Positions 27,165 to 36,603 of a stretch of 64,000 nucleotides of DNA are shown here, one piece after another; position 1 is the stretch's first letter, and each line of letters starts with the position of its first letter. The position numbers and the translations under genes are program-made. The stretch comes from Gammaproteobacteria bacterium. Lineage in GTDB: Bacteria > Pseudomonadota > Gammaproteobacteria > Pseudomonadales > Azotimanducaceae. The stretch is taken from NCBI GenBank assembly GCA_009841615.1, contig VXLL01000023.1, positions 46,703-110,702 of the forward strand, written 5' to 3'. Under the pieces are notes generated by a model, which worked only from the letters and a program-made list of their open reading frames with translations, was not told the origin of the DNA and searched no databases.

Positions 27165-27329
27165 TTATACTTCCACCATATCAAAGTCACTCTTTGGTGT
27201 ACCGCATTCAGGACACACCCAATCCTCGGGCACGTCTTCCCAGCGAGTTCCCGGAGGTATTCCGTCGATGGGTTCTCCGATGGCTTCGTCATAGACGTAC
27301 CCACAAGTTAAACACTGGTATTTATTCAC
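27165..27329 (-). CDS. Rubredoxin
   Basis: 54 residues from a GTG at 27329, chosen because AGGGAG stands 4 bases upstream and the resulting start [10 protein letters not shown] matches standard rubredoxin length; an ATG at 27353 would add 8 residues. The single iron site is C-L-T-C-G near the start and C-P-E-C-G near the end, with the usual [14 protein letters not shown] context. It is a small cytoplasmic one-electron carrier. Its partner may be a reductase or hydroxylase encoded elsewhere; none of the neighbours is an obvious rubredoxin-dependent enzyme. Confidence 0.96.
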   Translation of the reverse strand: MNKYQCLTCGYVYDEAIGEPIDGIPPGTRWEDVPEDWVCPECGTPKSDFDMVEV

Positions 27330-27449
27330 TACACTCCCTAGTTTGAAACACAATTGAAGTAAAAATAGACGATAATTTTAGCCTTGAATCGATTACAGAT
27401 CCTTGAAATGAGCGGTACAACCCCAAAAAGATGAAATTGCATATACTCG

Positions 27450-28214
27450 ATGGCAAATAGAGTTCTAGTTACCGGCCTCAGTGGGTTGATCGGGTCGATT
27501 CTTCGTCCTGAACTTGAGCGCTTTTGTGAAGTAAGTGCGCTAAATCGTAGTAGTGTCGCAGGGATACCAACGACTCAAGCCGACATTGCAGATGAAGACG
27601 CAATTCGACCGGCGTTCAAAGATATTGACACCGTAGTACACCTTGCAGCTAAAGCAGGCGGACGACACCCTTGGCCGGACCTCCACACAACGAACATTGT
27701 TGGAACCTATAACGTGCTAAAACAAGCTCAAGAGTCTAAATGTCGCCGTTTAGTCTTCGCGAGTAGTGGTGCGACAGTCACAGGCTACGAAACGATCGAA
27801 CCTTACCAGTCTATCGTTGAGGGACACTACTCAAATGTGTCGGAGGACTTCGTTAGGATAGATCACAAGCAGCCGGTCTGGTCTTCCGGTATCTACGGGT
27901 CGACAAAGATCTGGGGTGAAGCGATTTGTCGCAACTTTGCCGATTCCTCCGAAATGAGTGTGTTTTGCGTTCGCATAGGTTATGTGAACCGTGAGAACAA
28001 ACCACTGAAAAATCGAGATTGGGCAACGTGGTGTAGTCAACAAGATGTTGTCAATGCGCTAATGGCATGCGTAACCATGAAGGATCCGGTGAAATTCACA
28101 ACGTTTTTCGTCACTTCAAACAATAAATGGGGTTATCGAGACTTGACCCACGCGTACCATACTGTTGGCTTCACTCCAATGGATGCAGCCGAGAACTTTC
28201 GTGAGTCGAAATAA
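27450..28214 (+). CDS. NAD(P)-dependent epimerase/dehydratase (extended SDR)
   Basis: 254 residues. The nucleotide-binding motif TGLSGLIGS (8-16), DTVVHLAAKAG at the second strand, S-S-G-A at the catalytic serine region and Y-G-S-T-K for the catalytic Tyr/Lys are all visible. The compact size and the CVRIGYVN segment resemble uronate-dehydrogenase-like SDRs, though the substrate is not determinable. Its last 14 bases overlap the proposed GTG start of modA, so it may be co-transcribed with the molybdate genes. Confidence 0.85.
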   Translation: MANRVLVTGLSGLIGSILRPELERFCEVSALNRSSVAGIPTTQADIADEDAIRPAFKDIDTVVHLAAKAGGRHPWPDLHTTNIVGTYNVLKQAQESKCRRLVFASSGATVTGYETIEPYQSIVEGHYSNVSEDFVRIDHKQPVWSSGIYGSTKIWGEAICRNFADSSEMSVFCVRIGYVNRENKPLKNRDWATWCSQQDVVNALMACVTMKDPVKFTTFFVTSNNKWGYRDLTHAYHTVGFTPMDAAENFRESK

Positions 28215-28968
28215 TCAAATCATCGCGCTTTGCTGTTTTGTACCATTTCTGTGGAGTTGTACTACCGACGCGCCTGATGAACTCACGATTGCGGTCGCAA
28301 CAAACTTTCTGACTACAGCTGAAGAGTTGAGTAAAAAGTTTGAAGAACAATCGGACGTAGAGATTACTGTAGTGGCAGGTTCCTCTGGACAGCTCTTTGC
28401 CCAAGCTAAAAATGGCGCACCCTACGATGTTTTCTTTTCCGCAGACCAAGAAAAAATCGATGCGATTGTTGACGAGAATCTCGGAATTGTCGACTCCCGT
28501 ATAACCTATGCCCTTGGACGTTTGTGTTTCATGTTAAATCCCAAAACAGATTACGAACAGGATGCTCGAGTACTCTTTGAAAACTTAGAGTTCAACCGAA
28601 TCGTTTTTGCGAATCCGAAGCTCGCTCCGTACGGTATTGCAGCAGAAGAAGTCTTTGACAGGTTAGAAATCGATCTGTCAAACGAGAAGAAAAAAGTGAT
28701 TTTTGCAGACAATGTAGGGAAGGCTTACGCGATCGTGAACTCTGGCAACACCGAAGCGGGAATGGTCGCGTTGTCCTCTGTTCTTGATGACGAGCTGAGT
28801 GACGAGCACTACTACGAGGTCCCGGATAAGTACTACAGTCCGCTACGGCAGGATGCAATAGTCTTGGCTCGAACTGAGAATGAAACGCTAGCTCTCGAAT
28901 TCATTGAATTTGTTCGGAGTGATGATGCAAAGACTATTATTCGAAGCAATGGCTATGAGCTTGATTGA
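28201..28968 (+). CDS. modA: Molybdate ABC transporter substrate-binding lipoprotein ModA
   Basis: 255 residues from a GTG, chosen because it places the signal RNNQIIALCCFVPFLWSC directly at the N-terminus with lipobox LWSC; an ATG at 28165 would extend it 12 residues into the upstream epimerase frame. The ModA family features are clear: LTIAVATNFLTTAEELSKKF, VVAGSSGQLFAQ, GAPYDVFFSAD and, near the C-terminus, the FIEFVRSDDAKTII end. It captures molybdate or tungstate in the periplasm for ModB and ModC. It overlaps modB by 4 bases. Confidence 0.93.
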   Translation: MSRNNQIIALCCFVPFLWSCTTDAPDELTIAVATNFLTTAEELSKKFEEQSDVEITVVAGSSGQLFAQAKNGAPYDVFFSADQEKIDAIVDENLGIVDSRITYALGRLCFMLNPKTDYEQDARVLFENLEFNRIVFANPKLAPYGIAAEEVFDRLEIDLSNEKKKVIFADNVGKAYAIVNSGNTEAGMVALSSVLDDELSDEHYYEVPDKYYSPLRQDAIVLARTENETLALEFIEFVRSDDAKTIIRSNGYELD

Positions 28969-29642
28969 ACACCGCTAGCCTCACAGCTATCTGCTTAACA
29001 ATCCAGCTAGCAGCAATCACAACCATCGTGCTATTCTTAATCGGTGGCCCGGTCGCGTGGTGGCTTGCACGTACTCAAGCTAAAGGGAAGTCAATAGTGG
29101 AAGCACTAACCACTTTACCGCTAGTGCTCCCTCCTACCGTACTCGGCTTTTACTTTCTGCTTTTGTTTAATCCGCATGCGCCTCTTGGTTCCTTTTTTGT
29201 ATGGATCACCGGTGAGACCCTTACATTTACGTTTCATGGCCTAGTATTGGCATCAGTTATCTACTCTATGCCTTTTATGATTCAACCGCTTAAGGTCGCC
29301 TTTGAACAACTGGATCAAGAACTTCTTGAGACCGCTAGAGTTTTAGGTGCAAACACATGGACCACGATTCTGAAAGTGATTCTTCCCTCTTCTGTAAGAG
29401 GAGTACTCACAGCACTAGTGCTCACGTTTGCACATACTGTGGGTGAATTTGGCGTGGTGCTCTTGATTGGCGGGAGCATCCCCGGAAAAACACGCGTCGT
29501 CTCCATCGAAATTTACGAAAACGTTGAAACACTGAACTATGCGGATGCACACTTACTTGCAGGTGGACTCTTGGTGTTTAGTTTTGTCACGCTCGTCTTT
29601 GTGTATTCGTGGAACCGGCGCACCCGAATAGGATTGAGTTAA
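28965..29642 (+). CDS. modB: Molybdate ABC transporter permease ModB
   Basis: 225 residues from a TTG that overlaps the modA stop by 4 bases. Five or six transmembrane segments are visible, for example IQLAAITTIVLFLIGGPVAW and VLPPTVLGFYFLLLF. The cytoplasmic EAA-type loop (LLETARVLGANTWTTIL, ILPSSVRG) contacts the ATPase, and VGEFGVVLLIGGSIPGKT is a ModB hallmark. It forms the inner-membrane channel for molybdate. The stop TAA shares its last A with the modC ATG. Confidence 0.95.
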   Translation: MNTASLTAICLTIQLAAITTIVLFLIGGPVAWWLARTQAKGKSIVEALTTLPLVLPPTVLGFYFLLLFNPHAPLGSFFVWITGETLTFTFHGLVLASVIYSMPFMIQPLKVAFEQLDQELLETARVLGANTWTTILKVILPSSVRGVLTALVLTFAHTVGEFGVVLLIGGSIPGKTRVVSIEIYENVETLNYADAHLLAGGLLVFSFVTLVFVYSWNRRTRIGLS

Positions 29643-30727
29643 TGCTGAGTTTTGACCTTCATTCAAAAAGGGGGAGCTTCGAATTACAGGTACAAGCTGA
29701 ACTTAGTTCTGCCGGCGCGACCGCTATCGTCGGTCGGAATGGAAGTGGTAAAACTAGCTTACTCCGTGCGATCGCTGGCTTAGATCAGGCTACCGGTTCA
29801 ATCCAAGTGAATGATGCAACGTGGCTCGAAAGTAGTTCCAGCGTGTCTGTACCCACACGAAAACGCAAACTGGGTTACGTTTCACAAACTCCGAAGCTCT
29901 TTCCATATATGACAGTCGATCGCAATCTTCGATTCGCGTACCAGCTGGCAACCAATCGTAAAGACCAACCTTCAACGAAAGCATTGTCAGATGTCGTTGC
30001 GAGGTTTGAACTAGAACCGTTACTCAGGAGAAAACCCGCGACTCTATCAGGAGGAGAAACCAGTCGAGTAGCTCTGGCAAGAGCCTTGATTTCTGACCCA
30101 GCTCTATTGTTGCTAGATGAACCGCTTTCGACGATCGACTTGGATAGGAAACGCGACCTACTACCCTATTTGGAAGGGATTCTTGATGATCGACCCTTGC
30201 CAATGCTGTATGTAACTCACGACTTCACTGAAGTTGCACGCTTGTGTTCCGCCGCACTCGTTTTACGGGACGGAAGAGTGTTAGCCAATGGTCGCGTTGA
30301 CGAAGTGATTCATTCAATTACTGACACTGACCTACCAGAGCAGACCACGAAGAGTGCCATCATAAATGCCGAATACGTAAATTACGACGTAGAGATGAAT
30401 CTCGCATACTTCAAGATCAACGATCAAACCATGGTCATTCCAATGACAGAACCGCCAAACTTCAAAGGATTAGTACCCATCCGCATACGAGATCGAGATG
30501 TCGCCATCGCGACCACAAAACCAGTAAACACTAGCATACGAAACTCGCTGAAGTGTAGGATTATGGAAATTGAACACGCTCCTGCCGGTCCTTTCGTTTT
30601 GATTCGTTTGAATTGTGGTACTGAAACTTTCCGGGCGACTATTACTCGAGCTTCTATGCAAGAACTCGCTCTTCAAGAAGATTCCCAGATCTTCGCTTTG
30701 ATTAAGAGTGCGACTTTGGAGGCGTAA
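29642..30727 (+). CDS. modC: Molybdate ABC transporter ATP-binding protein ModC
   Basis: 361 residues from the ATG overlapping the modB stop by one base (TAATG), which is better than a longer in-frame start at 29609. Walker A GRNGSGKTS (31-39), signature LSGGE (135-139), Walker B LLLLDEP (to 161) and the switch histidine in VTHD are intact. The C-terminal 80 residues are a TOBE-like regulatory domain that binds molybdate in ModC. It powers uptake through ModB. A molybdate supply implies molybdoenzymes elsewhere in the genome. Confidence 0.95.
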   Translation: MLSFDLHSKRGSFELQVQAELSSAGATAIVGRNGSGKTSLLRAIAGLDQATGSIQVNDATWLESSSSVSVPTRKRKLGYVSQTPKLFPYMTVDRNLRFAYQLATNRKDQPSTKALSDVVARFELEPLLRRKPATLSGGETSRVALARALISDPALLLLDEPLSTIDLDRKRDLLPYLEGILDDRPLPMLYVTHDFTEVARLCSAALVLRDGRVLANGRVDEVIHSITDTDLPEQTTKSAIINAEYVNYDVEMNLAYFKINDQTMVIPMTEPPNFKGLVPIRIRDRDVAIATTKPVNTSIRNSLKCRIMEIEHAPAGPFVLIRLNCGTETFRATITRASMQELALQEDSQIFALIKSATLEA

Positions 30728-30796
30728 TTAATGCTTCGATCCGTTTGCATAATCTGCTTCCCTTCCCTTCATTCACTCAGTGTTTTGGACTAATTT

Positions 30797-31456
30797 ATGA
30801 CATTAAGAATCAACTCGATCGCGCCAGATTTCACCGCTCAAACCACACATGGGGAAGTTTCTTTCCATGACTGGATTGGAGACAGTTGGGTCATATTGTT
30901 CTCGCACCCAAAAGATTTCACCCCCGTATGCACTACAGAGTTGGGTTGCTTAGCAGGATTATCAGAAGAGTTTAGTGCACGCAACTGCAAGATCATCGGT
31001 CTCTCAGTGGATTCAGTAGAGAGTCATTTCGATTGGCTTCCAGACATAGAATCCAGTCAAGGAAACAAGGTTAACTACCCCATAATTGGGGATCCTCACC
31101 TCTCGATTGCAAAGATTTACGACATGCTCCCCGCTGGTGCAGGAGACTCGAGCGAGGGACGAACGGCGGCGGAAAATGCTACTGTGAGATCGGTGTTCAT
31201 CATAGCGCCGGACAAAAAAGTTAAAGCGATTCTTACTTACCCCATGACATCGGGTAGAAATTTCGACGAAGTACTCAGACTCTTAGATTCCTGCCAGCTC
31301 ACAGCTAAACAAGCGGTCGCAACTCCCGTGAATTGGCACCATGGAGAACCAGTAATTATCGTACCGAGTATTCCAGACGACGAGGCGCGAAAACAATATC
31401 CGAATGGTTGGAACGCACCACTCCCATACCTTAGATTCGTACCACATCAAACGTAG
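30797..31456 (+). CDS. 1-Cys-type peroxiredoxin (Prx6 family)
   Basis: 219 residues. The peroxidatic Cys45 sits in DFTPVCTTELG after FSHPKD, and the long C-terminal extension (NWHHGEPVIIVPSIPDDEA..., FVPHQT) identifies the Prx6/1-Cys group, which reduces H2O2 and alkyl hydroperoxides. The resolving thiol is supplied by another molecule. Cytoplasmic. It follows modC after 69 bases but is not obviously in the same operon. Confidence 0.95.
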   Translation: MTLRINSIAPDFTAQTTHGEVSFHDWIGDSWVILFSHPKDFTPVCTTELGCLAGLSEEFSARNCKIIGLSVDSVESHFDWLPDIESSQGNKVNYPIIGDPHLSIAKIYDMLPAGAGDSSEGRTAAENATVRSVFIIAPDKKVKAILTYPMTSGRNFDEVLRLLDSCQLTAKQAVATPVNWHHGEPVIIVPSIPDDEARKQYPNGWNAPLPYLRFVPHQT

Positions 31457-31518
31457 AAGAACCGACTACGCGTTCTTGTATCCTGCCTAACTGTCTTTTG
31501 GGTTAGGTCGAACTCGCA

Positions 31519-32703
31519 ATGACTTCGAATGGGAATATGAGCGCTCAAGTGATTGTTGTAGGCGGTGGTATTGCGGGGCTAACCACAGCACTAGCTCTCA
31601 GCCAGGTAGGAATTTCGTCCCTGGTTTTGGAAAGATCGGACTTCGAAGATGAAACTGGGGCAGGGATACAGCTTACGCCGAATGCTACGCGAGTCTTATT
31701 TCAACTAGGTCTAGAGGAGTCACTAGTTAAAGTATCTCACGAACCACAGACCGTTGAAACTAGGCATTGGAAGTCGGGTAAAGTTTTGTGTAGGATACCC
31801 CTCCAAGAAATAACCGCTCGATATTGTTCGCACCCCTATTTACAGATACATCGGTCTGAATTAGTAAGAATACTTAGGAATGAGTGTGAAGGACGACCAA
31901 ACATTGAACTGATGGCTCAAGTGGCCGTGGAGGACGTAGAGCAATCCAAAGACAGAGTCAGTCTTTACTCTTCAAAAGGAAAATTCGCTGCGCCAATGGT
32001 GGTCGGTGCAGACGGGACTCATTCAATAATCAGTAAACAATTGGGAAACATCGAAGAGCCGAAGTATTCCCAATGGCAGGCATGGCGAACTGTTCTTAAA
32101 GAGCCTAGTTTGAGCATCCAAGGTTCATCGAATACCAACGTTTGGTGCGGGACGAATGGACACATTGTCCATTACCCAGTCAATGTAGAGAGGGCCTACA
32201 ACTTCGTGTTCGTAACCAAATCGTCGGAAATGCTCTCTGGACGGTGGAAGCAAAATGGTAGTGTCACAGAATTACGCGAGTACTTTCATGGTTGGCATCA
32301 GGAAGTAAACGAGATTACAAATCTTGTAGATGAACGACACCTGTTTAGATGGGGATTGTTTTACCACGCACGAATGAATCATTCGTGGAGTCAAAAACGG
32401 ATCGTATTGTTGGGAGATGCGATTCACACGACCATGCCGTTTCTCGCGCAGGGAGCTGCGTTGGCAATTGAAGATGCGGTCGCCATAGCAAACCGAATGA
32501 AGGCTTGTTCAATGAACGTGCAAAGAACAATCGACTCTTTCGTCAAATACAGGAAGAAAAGAGTCGAACGAATTCAGTCTCAGTCTGAAAGAATGGGAGT
32601 AGTGTATCATTTAGATTTTCCGTGGTCGCTGATCCGAGATTGGTGTACAACATGGGCGGTGACAAGACTCGCTAAGGAAATTTACCGTTATGAATCACAC
32701 TAA
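31519..32703 (+). CDS. FAD-dependent aromatic monooxygenase (salicylate/3-hydroxybenzoate hydroxylase-like)
   Basis: 394 residues; an internal ATG at 31537 (MSAQVIVVGGG) is equally plausible. The dinucleotide fold V-I-V-V-GGGIAGLTTALAL (11-26), GAGIQLTPNATRVL, the DG motif GADGTHS and the GD motif LLGDAIHTTMPFLAQGAALAIEDA define a class A flavoprotein monooxygenase. The combination resembles 3-hydroxybenzoate 6-hydroxylase and salicylate hydroxylase. It uses NAD(P)H and O2 to hydroxylate a phenolic acid; the actual substrate is unknown. A short inverted repeat (CCTAAC 31486-31491 / GTTAGG 31502-31507) sits just before the start. Confidence 0.88.
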   Translation: MTSNGNMSAQVIVVGGGIAGLTTALALSQVGISSLVLERSDFEDETGAGIQLTPNATRVLFQLGLEESLVKVSHEPQTVETRHWKSGKVLCRIPLQEITARYCSHPYLQIHRSELVRILRNECEGRPNIELMAQVAVEDVEQSKDRVSLYSSKGKFAAPMVVGADGTHSIISKQLGNIEEPKYSQWQAWRTVLKEPSLSIQGSSNTNVWCGTNGHIVHYPVNVERAYNFVFVTKSSEMLSGRWKQNGSVTELREYFHGWHQEVNEITNLVDERHLFRWGLFYHARMNHSWSQKRIVLLGDAIHTTMPFLAQGAALAIEDAVAIANRMKACSMNVQRTIDSFVKYRKKRVERIQSQSERMGVVYHLDFPWSLIRDWCTTWAVTRLAKEIYRYESH

Positions 32704-32768
32704 ATCACATGAATCAGGATGTGCGAGCACGTCTAACTTTGAACAAATTTGGACAGTGCATGTCTATA

Positions 32769-32774
32769 TATAAT
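32769..32774 (+). promoter_or_regulatory. Candidate -10 element upstream of the htrA-like gene
   Basis: A perfect TATAAT within an AT-rich run, 55 bases before the ATG. The best -35 candidates (TTTGGA/TTGGAC) are spaced only 14-15 bases away, shorter than ideal. GGAG lies 6 bases before the ATG at 32830. A sigma-E type promoter was not recognised. Confidence 0.35.
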
Positions 32775-32829
32775 GAAAAGAACTGTATCCCCCCTCGAGT
32801 GCAACATACTAATTTTGTCGGAGTAATAC

Positions 32830-34110
32830 ATGAACCATAGAAGAGTTCAAGTTGGGTCTTTATTCGTACTGTCATTAGTTGCGACAGTCTTACTCGCTAG
32901 CGGCGTACCTGCTCTAATCGGTCCCACCACCGTCGCACCCTTAGTTGAAGAAGTTAAAGACGCGGTGGTCAACATTAACGCAACCAGGTCTGCAGATTTT
33001 TTTGGGAGAAGGTGGTCGCGACGCGACAGTCAAGCGATTGGATCTGGTGTGATAATCGATGCAGAAAACGGGTATGTTGTTACGAACGAACACGTGATTC
33101 GCGGTGCTAAAACAGTCAAGGTCACGTTAGCGGACGAACGTGAGTTTGTTGCTACGATGATAGGTGCCGATGCCGCGACCGACGTCGCAGTATTACAAAT
33201 TCCCTCAGAAGACTTGCACGCGCTGCCGCTTGCAGACTCTGACGAAACGCGAGTCGGTGATTTTGTACTCGCCATTGGCAATCCTTTTGGACTATTAGAG
33301 CATACGGTGACTTCGGGTATCGTCAGTGGACTAGGACGGCAAGGATTAGGCATTGAGGCCATTGAGGACTTTATTCAGACTGATGCGGCGATCAATCAAG
33401 GAAACTCTGGAGGACCATTAATAAATTTCTCAGGAGAAATTATTGGGATAAACACAGCCATTCTCGGCCCCTCTGGAAATCTCGGCATCGCATTTGCGAT
33501 TCCTTCCAACTTGGTGTCAGCGATCGTCGATGAACTTGTTGAGTTCGGTGGCATCGCGCGTGGCTACTTAGGCGTGGGCATGGATGACATAGCACCAGAT
33601 GAGAAGGAAAAAATTATCAGGATGTACGAACTTGATGAAGTTGTGGGTGTGTTGATTACTCGTGTAGAAGAAGGAAGCGCGGCGTTTGATGCGGGCATAA
33701 AAGCGGATGACATCATCACATCGTTTAACGGTAACGTTGTGGAACAATACCCCGATCTATGGCGTCAAATAAATATCGCCAAGATTGGTGAAAAGGTTCC
33801 CATCGAATTACTGAGAGACGGAGAATTGCAAACTGTTTATGCAGAGATTCGACCGAAGACTTGGCATGTCGATTGGCAGTATCCGTTTCTCGCAGGAGCT
33901 ACTCTCAGAGACATTAATCCTCAAGACGAACAGTTTGATGAGCTTGAGGGTAAGGGATGGTTCATTCAAAAGCTTCAACCTAACAGCCCAGCATCAGAGC
34001 TCGAATTAGAAGTCGGGGACGTAATTACTCCTCTATCGGGATTCAGACGCGATATTGATGTAATAGAAATTTATCGTGACGGCGAAACTCAAACTATTTC
34101 TGTTCCATGA
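32830..34110 (+). CDS. Periplasmic HtrA/Deg serine protease with PDZ domains
   Basis: 426 residues with an N-terminal signal or anchor (about 8-28). The trypsin-like domain has the triad His88 (TNEHVI), Asp118 (ATDVAV) and Ser193 (NQGNSGGPL). The first PDZ domain starts near GYLGVGMDDIAPDE. The second is degenerate and short (WFIQKLQPNSPASELELEVGDVI), giving a protein a little smaller than typical DegQ. It degrades or refolds misfolded envelope proteins; the role is assigned by family. SD GGAG precedes the ATG at the right distance. DegP and DegQ cannot be separated from sequence alone. Confidence 0.94.
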   Translation: MNHRRVQVGSLFVLSLVATVLLASGVPALIGPTTVAPLVEEVKDAVVNINATRSADFFGRRWSRRDSQAIGSGVIIDAENGYVVTNEHVIRGAKTVKVTLADEREFVATMIGADAATDVAVLQIPSEDLHALPLADSDETRVGDFVLAIGNPFGLLEHTVTSGIVSGLGRQGLGIEAIEDFIQTDAAINQGNSGGPLINFSGEIIGINTAILGPSGNLGIAFAIPSNLVSAIVDELVEFGGIARGYLGVGMDDIAPDEKEKIIRMYELDEVVGVLITRVEEGSAAFDAGIKADDIITSFNGNVVEQYPDLWRQINIAKIGEKVPIELLRDGELQTVYAEIRPKTWHVDWQYPFLAGATLRDINPQDEQFDELEGKGWFIQKLQPNSPASELELEVGDVITPLSGFRRDIDVIEIYRDGETQTISVP

Positions 34111-34180
34111 ACCTGACGTTTTGATCGAGAGGACATGCGACATCTACAAGTGGTGCCAGACTGACCGGCGATGGACGAAG

Positions 34181-34741
34181 CTATTGGTCTTCTTCGTCCG
34201 TTAACTCCCCGACTCGATTAAGGTTGATCTCGGCGACCCGTTCAAGTATGTGTTCTCTTATTGCATGAGCATTGTCGACGCGAAATCCTTTGATTGAGGA
34301 AACTCCGCCGGCGGTGTAAATTTGTAAGGTCGCTAAGCTAAACATACGGTCAAGAATACCTTGACTCACCGCAACATGTTGTACCCTACTGAATGGTGCT
34401 GTCGCCAAGTACCGAGTCACGAATCCATGTTTTTGCGCGATGTCCATTTCACGCAACGCATATCCCCGATGCGGAAACTCTAGGCGCGGCCATGAAATCA
34501 GTAAGAGGAATATGACGATTCCAATACAAATGCAGACGACTCCCAACACCCAAAGTCCAACTGTGTTTGAAATCAGGAAGACGATACCACACACTGCTGC
34601 CGCCACTAAGTTAAGAATTCCCACTATACAGTTTCGCAACATATCACGACTTATTAAATTTCGATCCATCGTCACCCAACTAATGTCTCCAAGCGACGGT
34701 AGAGCTTCGATCACTAGTTGATCGTTCGTGTGTGCGTTCAT
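34181..34741 (-). CDS. YdbS-like membrane protein with bacterial PH domain
   Basis: 186 residues. Two adjacent hydrophobic helices (CIVGILNLVAAAVCGIVFLI, LWVLGVVCICIGIVIFLLLI) are followed by a bPH2-type domain: GYALREMDIAQKHGFVTR, then APFSRVQHVAVSQGILDRMF, LATLQIYTAGG. YdbS-type proteins pair with the larger YdbT-type proteins, which are encoded next to it (34945-36603). In Bacillus the pair is linked to resistance against some antimicrobials; the role in gammaproteobacteria is unclear. Here the order is YdbT then YdbS, with a possible small gene between. Confidence 0.88.
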   Translation of the reverse strand: MNAHTNDQLVIEALPSLGDISWVTMDRNLISRDMLRNCIVGILNLVAAAVCGIVFLISNTVGLWVLGVVCICIGIVIFLLLISWPRLEFPHRGYALREMDIAQKHGFVTRYLATAPFSRVQHVAVSQGILDRMFSLATLQIYTAGGVSSIKGFRVDNAHAIREHILERVAEINLNRVGELTDEEDQ

Positions 34742-34783
34742 CCGAAGAGAATCTCCAACAATTCAAAAAAGTAGGTGCCGCAT

Positions 34784-34948
34784 CTAGCTGGTCGTGTAGC
34801 TACCGCGATTGGCGTTGTAAACAAGGGAACAGATGTGACCATATTGCTCAGCAACTAATGTTGTGATTATGGATGCCAAGTAGTTCCCATCAAAGTGTTG
34901 ATCAATGAGCATATTCCTTCGGTACCCTGCTACATCGCGAACAATCAC
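34784..34948 (-). CDS. Possible small protein between the YdbT- and YdbS-like genes
   Basis: 54 residues from a GTG whose GTGA overlaps the stop of the upstream YdbT-like gene, a classic arrangement for translational coupling. It fills most of the 203-base gap before the YdbS-like gene. The predicted product (RDVAGYRRNMLIDQHF, then GNYLASIITTLVAEQYG) has an amphipathic or hydrophobic middle and no recognised domain. The overlap and lack of other coding content favour it, but length and novelty keep confidence low. Confidence 0.35.
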   Translation of the reverse strand: MIVRDVAGYRRNMLIDQHFDGNYLASIITTLVAEQYGHICSLVYNANRGSYTTS

Positions 34949-36603
34949 TGCCATTCCGTATTGCGTATGGTAATCACATGCGAAATGTAATCGTGCAACT
35001 GAATTGCCCGTTTTCGAGCTAAGAATGGCACCACGATACTCGTTGTCGCGTAGAACACCGTGAGTGTGGATTTTCCGGTGAATCGTTGAATGAAACTCTG
35101 TTCGATTTCTACACGTTGTACTTTTTTAAATTTGCCCATGTCTAGCGAATATCCCAACAAGCCAGACTTCGATATCATCGAGTACAAATCTACGGCGTAT
35201 CCTGCTTTACGCCAGCGGACTAGCGATATTGCAGCGCAAATCGGAATCCATGCACCAAAAAATGCAATCCAGACCCATTGCAACCAACTGAAGTTGTAAA
35301 ACAGCGAAGCGATACTCACTGCGAGGAACGGAATCGCAATGGATCCGATGAACAACTGCCAAAAATATACGATTGATATTGGCTGAAACTTTTGCGTCCT
35401 TGGATCTAACCGTAACCGGCTTCCCGCTTCGAGCGCGGCGAGTTCCACAATCTCATCGCGCACAGACGTAGGAACGGAGGGAAGTGATAGCATGTGCTCT
35501 TTTCCACTCTTCGACTGCTTCGCAGTTAAGCGACAAAGCTTTAGCCCAATTTCCCTTACGTTCATCTTTACCGAAACGGATTGAACTCGCTCAAGTTTAA
35601 CATTGGTCCGTTTTTTTGTGAACAGACCGCGTACGGTCGAAAGAGCATCGTTCCGGCGGAGGAGCTGCAGATCATAGTTGGTCACGCAGAAGTAGACCGC
35701 TCGAGCTAAAAAAAGCACTGTTATTAATATGAAAATCGTCAGAATGCCCGGTATCGTCATACCCAACCAGGACTGTGTAACCGGAATAGCAGTGAGTTGC
35801 TCAAGTTTATCGGCAAACGTCACGTAGTATTTTTCTGCGACGTTGAATGCCTGTCGCCAAAACGCCTCGTTTTCTCTGTTGTCGTCTGGATCGAGCATGT
35901 TGTAGAGAGTAGCCGCGAACCAAAAGAACGCTCCCAGTGCGGCCGCCATCATCGCTAGAGTTCCCTGAGTGCAAAAACTTGCCTTTCCTAAGGGAATTGG
36001 GTCCATGTGATACAACTGGTACCCGTCATGTGTCACCTCTTCTCCGATCGAGTCAGACACAGTAGTTTCAATACTCACCTTAGCTCGAAGGAGTTCAGCT
36101 AGCTGTAGCTTGATCGCCGGCACTTGGACTTCAGCTTCCGCTGAACCCGCAGTGTCTAATGAAATTTGAGCCAAACCAAGTGCTCGTTCGATCGGACCAC
36201 GCTCTAAATTCACGGCGCGAACTCGTTCCCAACGCACATCCGTCTGGGTGATGCGCAATATTCCTGACTTCACCGCAATACTCTCGTTAGTGATGCGAAA
36301 ACGAAAGCGACGGTATGCTAGTACCGCTACGATGAATACAAAAATCAAGATCAGCGCGACGAGAATGAGAATAGCCTGGTACCAAGTCAGGTCGGTCTTA
36401 ATAATTGCAAGAGAGGTGACCCCCACAATAGGTACAAAATTAGTAACCTGTTGGAACAATGCCTTGGATACCATGGCTAATCGGCTACCGAAGAAAAACA
36501 ACAGCGCAAACGGCGATGCCATTCGCCATGTACTGTAGTCTGACAGTAGTGTGTCGAGCTCGTCTTGAAGTTTTGCTCGGGCGATTGGTTGTTCTGCTAC
36601 CAT
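34945..36603 (-). CDS. YdbT-like membrane protein with repeated bacterial PH domains
   Basis: 552 residues, ATG start. There are pairs of hydrophobic segments near the start (about 40-95), the middle (about 215-310) and about residue 415-465. Each is followed by a bPH2-like unit, recognisable by the LRxxxTxVxWERVRxVxLER pattern (about 125-155, QTDVRWERVRAVNLERG), by RTNVKLERVQSVSVK, and by FKKVQRVEIEQSFIQRFTGKSTL near the end. This three-module plan is that of YdbT. It probably forms an inner-membrane complex with the YdbS-like protein encoded downstream on the same strand. Confidence 0.9.
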   Translation of the reverse strand: MVAEQPIARAKLQDELDTLLSDYSTWRMASPFALLFFFGSRLAMVSKALFQQVTNFVPIVGVTSLAIIKTDLTWYQAILILVALILIFVFIVAVLAYRRFRFRITNESIAVKSGILRITQTDVRWERVRAVNLERGPIERALGLAQISLDTAGSAEAEVQVPAIKLQLAELLRAKVSIETTVSDSIGEEVTHDGYQLYHMDPIPLGKASFCTQGTLAMMAAALGAFFWFAATLYNMLDPDDNRENEAFWRQAFNVAEKYYVTFADKLEQLTAIPVTQSWLGMTIPGILTIFILITVLFLARAVYFCVTNYDLQLLRRNDALSTVRGLFTKKRTNVKLERVQSVSVKMNVREIGLKLCRLTAKQSKSGKEHMLSLPSVPTSVRDEIVELAALEAGSRLRLDPRTQKFQPISIVYFWQLFIGSIAIPFLAVSIASLFYNFSWLQWVWIAFFGAWIPICAAISLVRWRKAGYAVDLYSMISKSGLLGYSLDMGKFKKVQRVEIEQSFIQRFTGKSTLTVFYATTSIVVPFLARKRAIQLHDYISHVITIRNTEWQ

